Positions 13,594 to 20,285 of a stretch of DNA of 21,706 nt are shown here, piece by piece. The DNA comes from a virus: positions 1 through 21,706 of IMG/VR virus record IMGVR_UViG_3300046467_002861; one strand, written 5' to 3'. The notes under the pieces are model-generated. The model did not search any database, was not told the DNA's origin, and was given only the letters and a program-made list of their open reading frames with translations. Position 1 is the stretch's first letter. Each line of letters begins with the position of its first letter. The translations under genes and the position numbers were made by a program.

Positions 13594-15615
13594 ATGCCAG
13601 CGATTATTAAGCTTGGAGACCAAAATGAGTTAATCGCAGCTAGAGATTTCCCTGATTATGCTAATTTTTCTTTTGATGAATTTAATCCTGTTCAATCAAG
13701 AGCTTATGAGATTTACGATAGGGATTGTAACGCCATAATAGCCTCTTCAACGTCTTCTGGCAAAACGGCGATAGCAGAGATGTTTCTTAGCAATGAAGTG
13801 CGTGAGAGAGGCGGCAAGGGCCTTTACTTGAGTCCTCTGAAGGCATTGGCACAAGAAAAGATTGACGATTGGTCGTCTGATGATCACCATTTTAAAGATT
13901 TGAAGATTTCTATTTGCACAGGTGATTATCGCATAACTGAAGATCGCAAAAAAGAGTTGGCTGCTGCAAATTTAATATTAATGACGAGTGAAATGCTCAG
14001 TCATAGATGTCGCAATCATAAATCAGAGGGAAATAGCTTTCTTTCTGAAGTTGGGACTTTGGTTGTTGATGAATTTCATCTTATAGGAGTTGATGGTAGA
14101 GGGGATCACTTAGAAGCAGCATTGATGAAATTTACAGAAGTTAATCCAAACATTAGACTTGTGTTTTTATCTGCTACGATGCCAAATGTGGATCAAATTG
14201 GGGAATGGGTAAGTTACGAATTAACAAAAAAAGAAACATATTTAATTGAATCTTCTTATCGGCCTTGTCCTTTAACTATCCATTATGAGAAATGCTATGA
14301 TGGTGATAAAAAATATGAGGATAGAGAGCTTCAGAAGGTCGCTCACGCCCTACAGATCGTAGAAGACTACCCAGATGACAAGTTCCTTGTGTTTTCTCAC
14401 ACCAAGCGAACTGGGCGACATATGAAGACGGCCCTTGAGCGTGCAGGGATTAATTGTGGGTATCATAATGCGGATTTGACAAAAGCTAAAAGACTCAGAT
14501 TAGAAAGGGACTTTAAGGAAGATCCAGACCTTAGAGTTTTGGTTGCCACATCAACAGTAGCGTGGGGATTAAACTTACCGGCTCGTCGTGTTGTAATCTT
14601 GGGGGTTCATCGTGGTTTGAGCCAAGTAGAAAATTATGACATTCAACAAATGTCAGGTCGTGCAGGTCGCCCAAAATATGATCCGTCAGGGGATGTTTAT
14701 ATTTTAATTCCTGAGAGTAAGGCGGATCATTATGTAAAGAAATTAAATAGGAAACAAAATATTGAATCACAAATGCTTGACACTTTAGGTGGTCATCATA
14801 AAATAATGGCTTTTCATGTAGTAAGTGAAATCCATCATGGAAGTATAAGGAATAAAGATGATTTTCGTGACTGGTACGCCAGAAGTCTGGCTGCATTTCA
14901 GTCGATGCAATTAGATGATGATGTTATTGATCAATTGGTTGATTTGTTATTAAAAAAAGGAATTATTAGAGAGCATGAAGGAGAATACAAGGTCAATGCG
15001 GTAGGAAAAATATCTAGTATGTTTTATTTTGATCCTTTTGATGTTGCTGATCTTAGAAGGAATTTTTCTAGTGTATTTGAAAATAATAGACAGGATAATG
15101 ATTATGCAATTTCAATGGCTCTTGCTAGTGTGGAGTCTTGCAAGCTTGGCATAGTTAGTAAAAATGAAGAAGAAGAAATGGGGCCTTTTTCCGCTCGTAT
15201 AAGGAAAATGTTTGGAAATATTAAAAAGCCTGTCATAAAAGCAGCTTATGCATATCACCTTTTACTTAAAGGCTTGCCCAGTCAGACCTTTAACCCGTAT
15301 ATGAGAGGGCTTCAAATGGACTTTCCTCGTCTGGCAACGGTTTTGAAGTCGATTGATTCCATGAGTGCAAAGTGGGACCAAAAAGAGTGGTTGGGAAATC
15401 TTCAAACTAGAGTTGTTTATGGGGTGGATGATTATTTGGTTGGCTTATGCAATCTTCCTCATATTGGAAAGGTTAGAGCAAATAAACTTTGGAATTCCAA
15501 TATAAGATCTTATAGAGATATTGTTAATAAATCTTCTCTCGTAAGTAAAATTCTTAAATTAGATGACAATAAGATCAAAGAGGTGATTCATAAGGCTAAG
15601 TCTCTATATAAGTAA
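13594..15615 (+). CDS. Hel308/Ski2-like SF2 DNA helicase
   Basis: ATG 13594 is chosen over TTG 13564: it starts just before the conserved domain and has GGGGGTG nearby. The 673-residue product has all SF2 motifs: Q-type FNPVQSRA (about 30-37), Walker A SSTSSGKT (51-58), DEFH (159-162), SAT (193-195), FSHTKRTG (267-274), motif V STVAWGLNLPARR (about 320-332) and motif VI QMSGRAGRP (352-360). A helix-hairpin-helix at the end (LCNLPHIGKVRANKLW) and a winged-helix-like middle match Hel308/HelQ and Ski2-like enzymes. Such helicases move 3'-5' and act on forks and recombination intermediates. In a phage it may support recombination-dependent replication. Ski2-like RNA helicase activity cannot be excluded. 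Confidence 0.88.
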   Translation: MPAIIKLGDQNELIAARDFPDYANFSFDEFNPVQSRAYEIYDRDCNAIIASSTSSGKTAIAEMFLSNEVRERGGKGLYLSPLKALAQEKIDDWSSDDHHFKDLKISICTGDYRITEDRKKELAAANLILMTSEMLSHRCRNHKSEGNSFLSEVGTLVVDEFHLIGVDGRGDHLEAALMKFTEVNPNIRLVFLSATMPNVDQIGEWVSYELTKKETYLIESSYRPCPLTIHYEKCYDGDKKYEDRELQKVAHALQIVEDYPDDKFLVFSHTKRTGRHMKTALERAGINCGYHNADLTKAKRLRLERDFKEDPDLRVLVATSTVAWGLNLPARRVVILGVHRGLSQVENYDIQQMSGRAGRPKYDPSGDVYILIPESKADHYVKKLNRKQNIESQMLDTLGGHHKIMAFHVVSEIHHGSIRNKDDFRDWYARSLAAFQSMQLDDDVIDQLVDLLLKKGIIREHEGEYKVNAVGKISSMFYFDPFDVADLRRNFSSVFENNRQDNDYAISMALASVESCKLGIVSKNEEEEMGPFSARIRKMFGNIKKPVIKAAYAYHLLLKGLPSQTFNPYMRGLQMDFPRLATVLKSIDSMSAKWDQKEWLGNLQTRVVYGVDDYLVGLCNLPHIGKVRANKLWNSNIRSYRDIVNKSSLVSKILKLDDNKIKEVIHKAKSLYK

Positions 15616-15638
15616 TAATACTTTACATATAGAGATTT
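15598..15638 (+). other. Stem-loop covering the ribosome binding site of the cysteine-rich gene
   Basis: TCTCTATAT (15601-15609) pairs perfectly with ATATAGAGA (15627-15635), and the stem can extend by a G-U and two A-T pairs. The 3' arm contains AGAGA, the only Shine-Dalgarno-like sequence before ATG 15642. The structure also contains the helicase stop codon, so translation of the helicase could open it. It may alternatively act as a weak terminator. Confidence 0.4.
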
Positions 15639-15641
15639 TAT

Positions 15642-17789
15642 ATGACACTTAAAGATTGTTGGGATTGTTGTGAATGTCCGACCTCATGCGAGGGGGAGTG
15701 CACATGGACTTATCATTGTGACGATCCGCCTGAGTGTGATTGTGCAGATGGAAACTGCATATGGACTTGGGTAGGTTGTGCGTGTATGCAAGGTTCTTGT
15801 GAATGGTCATGGGTTACAGGGGACGATAATTATGGGTCGTGGGTAGAAAATAATTCATGTGGCACGATGTGCTCTGGATGCTCATGTACTTTTGACGACA
15901 TGACAAATGGGAGCCAACCTGGTACCGCAGATCCTCCGAACACCGGCGTCATGCAGGTATTTACTGGCACCTGCGGGGGCACCCCAACCGATTCCAGTTG
16001 GGATCTAACAGATAACTGCATTGGCACCTGTTCGCCTGGAGCGAGTGGCCTTGAATATTGCGAATGTACTGGCGAACCTACGGTCGATGGTGCATACGAT
16101 AATGAGGAGCACATGGGCTATTGCGGTTTCGCCGGACAGGATCCATATAATCCATCCGATGGGCCATGTTATTGGGAGCTTACAACTGATTGTGGGGAGA
16201 CTAATGATTCCGGTTGTCAATGTGCCAGCAAAACATGCGACTGGACATGGACGCTGTCTGGTTTAGAGTGCAATGGCGTGTGTCAGTACAATCCCCGAAC
16301 TGGAAGCATTATGTCCGGCTGTGATTCAGGTTGTGATTGCCCGGAAAAAGTTGTCAAGACGTGTCCCGGGAAGTGTACTTACTATTGGAGCGGATCTGGA
16401 TGGCCCTATTATTGGTGTGATCCCCAGGTGACAGGCGTAGATACGACCAATTGCGGGTGCGATTGTTTTGACCAATGGACTGTGGAAGAATCTTATCAAT
16501 GCAATGTTGGCAGGCCGAATACGAACTTAGCGAACACGCCTAATACTTACCCTTGCACCGCCCAGAATGGCAATGCCACTTTCTGCGTGGATTATGATAT
16601 CACCTGCTCTGGGTATGAGGAATTCTTGCCCTGTGAAGATCCTAATAGTAGTGGAACTTGGATTCAGACAAGTGATTGTGATTGTGAAAATTGTACGTGC
16701 CCTGATCCGCCAGGTCAGCTTTCTCCTACTTCTGGTGATGGCTCCACGTTGACAACTCATTGCTCTGGTGTAGGCACATCGGGGACGGCCACGATTAACT
16801 GCGATTGTGATATACCGATTGCCTACACCAATGATTGCCTCGCAGGGCAATGTAATTATACAGGCTCTGGGGGGGTTTATACATATTCCAGCGACAACTG
16901 CGATCCTGGATGTGGTTGTCCAGAGGCATCAACTGTTACCTCATCAACGGTAGCATGTGTTGATGCCAATGCTGGTGGTTATGAGGATGAGGAAACAGCA
17001 AGAACTCCTTGCTATGGTGGCCCGTGTGACACATCTAATTCTGCTTGTTGCGCTCCAGGCGAATGTGAATATATTTGGGATGCTTTTTTAAACACATGGG
17101 ATCTCGATTCGGGTTGCAATGGCATGTGCGAGTATGATGACTTCCGGGGTACTCTCTCTGACTCTTCGCAATGCGATAACCAGCGGTCTACAACCTGTGG
17201 ATGCCCGGACCCTGAACCGTTGCCATCGTGTCCCGGGGTGTGCAAGTATCGCTGGCTCTCCTCTCATTCCCGATGGGCGCAGTGGGGTGGTTCTTGCGAT
17301 TGCGACTTTAATATGATGTCGGGCTGGCGATACTCAATTTGTTGGCCCGCTCCGTCTACGGACTTAGCGAACACGCCCGGTGTTTACTCGTGCGGCCAAC
17401 AGTCGTGCGTGGACGTTGCCGTCACCTGCACTGGGTATGAGGAATTCTTGCCGTGTGAGGGCGGTGAGGATACTTGCACCGGAGCGTGTACAGATCCTGA
17501 TGTGGACTGCGAATGCCATGAGCCAACTTACAATGGCACAACCTATCAAGAACCAGGCCAAGGGTCTTGTATGCCTGTCGTCACTACAGCAGCGTTATCT
17601 AATAGAACTTTTGGTCTTTCTAGTAAGATCCCTCGGATTAGGAATAGTCGTGAGGAGATCAGGAATTCATCAGCGCTTAAGGTCACCAGAAAAGGAGTTT
17701 CTAAAGTTTATTTAAATGTAAAAGCTATTAAAAGAAAAAGGAGGGCAATGGCCCTAAAGGTCGCCAGTAGAAGACAGAGGATGCGATGA
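15642..17789 (+). CDS. Giant cysteine-rich repeat protein
   Basis: The 715-residue product has about 80 cysteines (roughly 11%), many Trp, Tyr, Gly, Asp and Thr, and few Lys until the end. Recurring units of the form G-x-C-x-[WY]-x-W, then C-x3-C-x-C-P run through most of it (CTWTYHC, CDWTWTL, CTYYWSGSGW, CEYIWDAF, CKYRWLSS). A larger duplicated block contains TNLANTPNTYPC...CSGYEEFLPC and TDLANTPGVYSC...CTGYEEFLPC, about 275-280 residues apart. There is no signal peptide. The last 75 residues lack cysteine and are strongly basic (KRKRRAMALKVASRRQRMR). The interior is clearly more GC-rich than the flanking genes. A disulfide- or metal-stabilised surface or fibre protein is possible, perhaps matured by the coupled C39-like peptidase. 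Function unknown; real coding is very likely. Confidence 0.8.
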   Translation: MTLKDCWDCCECPTSCEGECTWTYHCDDPPECDCADGNCIWTWVGCACMQGSCEWSWVTGDDNYGSWVENNSCGTMCSGCSCTFDDMTNGSQPGTADPPNTGVMQVFTGTCGGTPTDSSWDLTDNCIGTCSPGASGLEYCECTGEPTVDGAYDNEEHMGYCGFAGQDPYNPSDGPCYWELTTDCGETNDSGCQCASKTCDWTWTLSGLECNGVCQYNPRTGSIMSGCDSGCDCPEKVVKTCPGKCTYYWSGSGWPYYWCDPQVTGVDTTNCGCDCFDQWTVEESYQCNVGRPNTNLANTPNTYPCTAQNGNATFCVDYDITCSGYEEFLPCEDPNSSGTWIQTSDCDCENCTCPDPPGQLSPTSGDGSTLTTHCSGVGTSGTATINCDCDIPIAYTNDCLAGQCNYTGSGGVYTYSSDNCDPGCGCPEASTVTSSTVACVDANAGGYEDEETARTPCYGGPCDTSNSACCAPGECEYIWDAFLNTWDLDSGCNGMCEYDDFRGTLSDSSQCDNQRSTTCGCPDPEPLPSCPGVCKYRWLSSHSRWAQWGGSCDCDFNMMSGWRYSICWPAPSTDLANTPGVYSCGQQSCVDVAVTCTGYEEFLPCEGGEDTCTGACTDPDVDCECHEPTYNGTTYQEPGQGSCMPVVTTAALSNRTFGLSSKIPRIRNSREEIRNSSALKVTRKGVSKVYLNVKAIKRKRRAMALKVASRRQRMR
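16601..16637. repeat. Copy 1 of a near-identical 37-base coding repeat in the cysteine-rich gene
   Basis: It matches 17423-17459 with two differences, and encodes TCSGYEEFLPC. Identity even at third codon positions over 21 consecutive bases (16610-16630) points to recent duplication or gene conversion. A second shared block, ACTTAGCGAACACGCC, occurs at 16525-16540 and 17362-17377. Confidence 0.75.
17423..17459. repeat. Copy 2 of the 37-base coding repeat in the cysteine-rich gene
   Basis: Partner of 16601-16637, offset by 822 bases, a multiple of three, so both are in the same frame. It encodes TCTGYEEFLPC. Confidence 0.75.
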
Positions 17790-18427
17790 GTCGAAATATT
17801 AGGTGGGCTTATTTTGTTCTTTCTTTAATTTCTGGGATTGTCATTTATAATGAAATTTCAAAACCTGTTTATCCTGATAAATGTTTTATAAGTAAATTTC
17901 CCCTAATAAAACAATTGGATCAAATAAGTTGTGGTCCGGTTGCTGCTACTATGTTATTGAATTTTTATGGGGAAGAAGTAAAAGTATCTAAAGTCAAAAG
18001 CAAGACTAAAACCAAGTGGTTTAGTTATAAGGGGGAAGAAGTTGGAATGACCTCGCCAGACTATATTGCTGAAGCTTTAAGTCATTATGGGGTTTATTCT
18101 GTTGTTAGAAAGAGTGATTTGGATCATGTTAAATTATATGTGTCGGAGAATAGGCCTCCTATATGTTTGATACGGAGTTCCAAGACTACGTGGCATTATG
18201 TTGTTGTTGTGGGTTATAATGATGAAGAGACTATCTTCTTGGCAGATCCAGTAGAGGGGAAAATAATAATGATGTCTCAATATGATTTTGTTGAAGCTTG
18301 GAGCTTTAATCGTGATATGTTTGGAAGAAAAATAAAACCTCCAGATTTTATTGGAGGTTTGTTGAGGTTAGCAGATGTTAGCAATTATACTTTAATTGTT
18401 CCAATGCATGCAAATGCTGCTGGATGA
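17786..18427 (+). CDS. Membrane-anchored C39-like cysteine peptidase
   Basis: The 213-residue product starts MSRNIR, then a hydrophobic segment (WAYFVLSLISGIVIY, 7-21), giving a signal anchor with the rest outside the cytoplasm. The catalytic domain has LDQISCGPVAATMLLNFYGE (44-63, nucleophile C49), WHYVVVVGYND (136-146, H137) and LADP (152-155, D154), as in the C39/papain-like fold. C39 enzymes of bacteriocin exporters cut after Gly-Gly-type leaders; free C39-like proteins have varied or unknown substrates. The ATG overlaps the stop of the cysteine-rich gene as ATGA, so the two are made together, making that protein a candidate substrate or partner. It could instead help host lysis or act on the cell envelope. 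Confidence 0.75.
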   Translation: MSRNIRWAYFVLSLISGIVIYNEISKPVYPDKCFISKFPLIKQLDQISCGPVAATMLLNFYGEEVKVSKVKSKTKTKWFSYKGEEVGMTSPDYIAEALSHYGVYSVVRKSDLDHVKLYVSENRPPICLIRSSKTTWHYVVVVGYNDEETIFLADPVEGKIIMMSQYDFVEAWSFNRDMFGRKIKPPDFIGGLLRLADVSNYTLIVPMHANAAG

Positions 18428-18853
18428 AATGTCCTCTGAATAAATGCTCCAATTTTTAAATTTGTTTTTCATAAGCATGATAGTTGTTTTCATTAATGGG
18501 CTTACTTTCTGATTGTCTTTTATTTCTATCCAACTTTTCCATGAATGACAATCTCCTATTGCTTTTGTTTCATTAAAATTTAGCACTGGGACGTGGACAC
18601 AGTGTATTTTTCCCCATGACCCTAATATGATCCCTAATTTGATTGCTGGCATGCACGATTCGTGCTTCTTTTTTTTGTCATCAATAGTATATGATTTTGC
18701 TCGTTGTAGCCCTAATGTCTCCAAGAGGTCTATTGCATCTTCTAGTTCACAATTTTTAATTTTTTCTTTTGTGGGCAGTTCCATGTCCTTATTCATAAAG
18801 ATTGAATTGGGACTGTTCACAGATTTTGGAAATAAAATAATGTATTCGGACAT
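18392..18853 (-). CDS. Unknown protein convergent with the C39-like gene
   Basis: A TTG at 18859 would add two residues; ATG 18853-18851 with GAG five bases upstream is more likely. The 153-residue product begins MSEYIILFPKSVNSPNSIFM, has a helical acidic part (ELEDAIDLLETLGLQRAKSY), a cluster of lysines and an alpha/beta core (GIILGSWGKIHCVHVPVLNF). Four cysteines are scattered and there is no zinc-type motif. Its 3' end overlaps the C39-like gene by 36 bases on the other strand. It is divergent from the 29-residue cysteine-rich peptide gene across a short AT-rich region. No family is recognised. Confidence 0.55.
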   Translation of the reverse strand: MSEYIILFPKSVNSPNSIFMNKDMELPTKEKIKNCELEDAIDLLETLGLQRAKSYTIDDKKKKHESCMPAIKLGIILGSWGKIHCVHVPVLNFNETKAIGDCHSWKSWIEIKDNQKVSPLMKTTIMLMKNKFKNWSIYSEDISSSSICMHWNN

Positions 18854-18917
18854 TCTCAAAATCTATATAAAATATTTTTATTATTAATTAATAGATAATT
18901 AAAACAAAGGAGGTTTT

Positions 18918-19007
18918 ATGTGTGATTGTAGTTGTGAGCATTGTTTGGAAGATTGTTGTTTGAATAACGAACACCCATGTTGTGATGAGTGCACTTGTTG
19001 CGAATAG
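18918..19007 (+). CDS. 29-residue cysteine-rich microprotein, metallothionein-like
   Basis: AAAGGAGG at 18906-18913 lies four bases before ATG 18918, the best ribosome binding site in the area. The peptide has 11 cysteines (positions 2, 4, 6, 9, 13, 14, 21, 22, 25, 27, 28) and histidines at 8 and 19, in C-x-C, C-x2-C and CC patterns, with acidic residues between and no hydrophobic core. Such density is typical of metallothionein-like metal binders. A role in zinc or copper handling, or a link with the cysteine-rich protein upstream, is inference. It lies alone between a minus-strand gene divergent from it and one convergent with it, and could have its own promoter (CTATATAA at 18863-18870). 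Confidence 0.6.
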   Translation: MCDCSCEHCLEDCCLNNEHPCCDECTCCE

Positions 19008-19031
19008 AATAATTCATTTTTATTTTTATGC

Positions 19032-19051
19032 AACCCCATTTAAATCGGGTT
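19032..19051. terminator. Possible bidirectional terminator between convergent genes
   Basis: AACCC on either strand pairs around an AT-rich loop (ATTTAAAT inside), just after the microprotein gene and over the end of the convergent gene. TTTT follows on the plus strand and A/T-rich sequence on the minus strand. The stem is only five GC/AT pairs plus an interrupted extension. Confidence 0.3.
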
Positions 19052-19321
19052 TTCAATAAAAACTGGAGTATGTATTCCCATATAAGCGGACACAACATTA
19101 AATTCCATCCATTCTATAGCCTCTTCATGCGACATGCTTTGGTTCATTAGTGTTTGGATGCATTTGTCGTAACTATAAGTCACGACTGGCGAGCTTCCTG
19201 CTTTTCTGCAAATGCCTATAATGGCATCATCAAATCCGTCTGCAAATAAGGCTTCTGGATTTTCTTCTTCCATTATATCTTTTATATCTTTTATTTCATT
19301 TATTTCATTTATTTCATTCAT
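19040..19321 (-). CDS. Small conserved-looking phage protein of unknown function
   Basis: The ATG at 19321 overlaps the upstream gene by eight bases (ATGAATGA), with GGAG of that gene serving as ribosome site. Of 93 residues, the first 16 are a low-complexity repeat (NEI three times, KDI twice). The rest is a compact domain: ENPEALFADGFDDAIIGICR, then VVTYSYDKCIQTLM, then EEAIEWMEFNV and GIHTPVFIENPI. I recall similar short proteins in many phage genomes but know no function. Coupled with 19314-19580. Confidence 0.65.
   Translation of the reverse strand: MNEINEINEIKDIKDIMEEENPEALFADGFDDAIIGICRKAGSSPVVTYSYDKCIQTLMNQSMSHEEAIEWMEFNVVSAYMGIHTPVFIENPI
19275..19319. repeat. Five tandem 9-base units inside a coding region
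   Basis: Two ATATCTTTT units (19275-19292) are followed by three ATTTCATT[T/C] units (19293-19319). They encode, on the minus strand, NEI-NEI-NEI-KDI-KDI at the N-terminus of the small phage protein. Unit number can change by slippage without breaking the frame. Confidence 0.8.
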
Positions 19322-19580
19322 TTTTTTCTTCTCCGAAAAATCCTTTGGGGTATTCCATTTTTACAACTCCATTATTATTTGTTTTTTCTCCTGTTTCAGC
19401 ATCTTCCGTCCACCATCTTACTTGTTGAATTTCGATTCCCAATTCCTCCATGTGACACTTATCTTCGGGAGAGACAGGCATATTATATCGCTCTCCTTCG
19501 TGCAAAACGGTTATTTTGCATCTTTGTTCGGAGGATTCGTATAATCTACAATTGCCGCAAATTTTCTTAACTTTATTCAT
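19314..19580 (-). CDS. Small cysteine-containing (zinc-binding-like) protein
   Basis: The 88-residue product starts MNKVKKICGNCRLYESSEQR, followed by another cysteine (RCKITV) and one near residue 42 (EDKCHMEEL). The four-cysteine set C8, C11, C21, C42 suggests a zinc knuckle. The C-terminal half is acidic with WWTEDAETGE and ends GFFGEEKNE. It is the first gene of a two-gene minus-strand unit, with the next ATG overlapping its stop. A plausible accessory phage protein of unknown role. Confidence 0.65.
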   Translation of the reverse strand: MNKVKKICGNCRLYESSEQRCKITVLHEGERYNMPVSPEDKCHMEELGIEIQQVRWWTEDAETGEKTNNNGVVKMEYPKGFFGEEKNE

Positions 19581-19600
19581 CTTGAATAATGATAGTATAT

Positions 19601-19688
19601 TTAATATCCTTTATCAATGGTTTTTAATTTTATAGGTAGCAATGACGTTAATATCCTTTATGGTTTTTAACTTCATAGGGAGCAATGA
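19601..19688. repeat. Imperfect tandem duplication of the dNMP kinase leader
   Basis: Copy 1 (19601-19645) and copy 2 (19648-19688) match at 38 of 41 aligned bases, apart from a four-base gap. Each copy carries a Shine-Dalgarno-like AGGTAGC or AGGGAGC followed by AATGA. Only the second copy lies at working distance from the kinase ATG at 19692. Confidence 0.75.
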
Positions 19689-19691
19689 GTT

Positions 19692-20285
19692 ATGGTAAAT
19701 ATTGTAGGGTTTGCAGGCCAGATGCAGAATGGAAAGGATACAGCGGCAGATTATCTGTTTGAAAAAATTAAATTTAAATGGGCGGATGCAGAGCGAGCGT
19801 CTTTTGCTGACAATGTTAAACGAATATTTTGTGAGACTTTTAATGTAGATCGCTCTTTTGTGGAAGAGTGGAAAACAAAGTCAGAAATTCCTGAAGGTTT
19901 TGATTCGCCGGTGAGACAGGGCTTGCAGCAGATCGGTGATGGGTTTAGAAAAATTCAGGGCAAAATTTGGATAGAACTTGCTTTTAGAGATAGGGTAAGA
20001 TCTGCAATATTTTCTGATGTAAGATATATTAATGAGCTTAAAAAGATTAAAGAAGTTGGGGGAACAACGGTGTTGGTGTGGAGGCCAAGTCACGAGAATG
20101 AGGACCCTAATGGTTCTGAAGCTCAAATAAAGCCATTGGTAGATTGGTTTGCATCACACCCGTGTTCGCTCCCTGCCCCTCATCGGTCGCCAGAGGGTGC
20201 TGAGTATGTTGACCATTTTTTAGTAAATGATGGATCGATAGAGGATTTGTATAGAAAAGTAGACGATATTGTTTTGAGTTTATAA
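19692..20285 (+). CDS. Deoxynucleoside monophosphate kinase, T4 gp1-like
   Basis: The 197-residue product has a P-loop near the start, GFAGQMQNGKDTAADYL (6-22, with K15), close in form to the GVKRSGKDTTADF of T4 gp1. Later, VLVWRPSHENEDPNGSEA and FLVNDGSIEDLYRKVDDIV match the gp1 C-terminal pattern (VRPG, then TNDGSLEELFSKI). By family it phosphorylates dNMPs to dNDPs for phage DNA synthesis. GGGAG lies about nine bases before ATG 19692. The leader is duplicated upstream. The stop shares a base with the next ATG (TAATG). Confidence 0.85.
   Translation: MVNIVGFAGQMQNGKDTAADYLFEKIKFKWADAERASFADNVKRIFCETFNVDRSFVEEWKTKSEIPEGFDSPVRQGLQQIGDGFRKIQGKIWIELAFRDRVRSAIFSDVRYINELKKIKEVGGTTVLVWRPSHENEDPNGSEAQIKPLVDWFASHPCSLPAPHRSPEGAEYVDHFLVNDGSIEDLYRKVDDIVLSL

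Noticed and set aside
15830-17561. Several open frames on both strands inside the cysteine-rich gene
   Set aside because: They are explained by the GC-rich, repetitive composition of the interior, lack ribosome sites and overlap fully with a better-supported gene.
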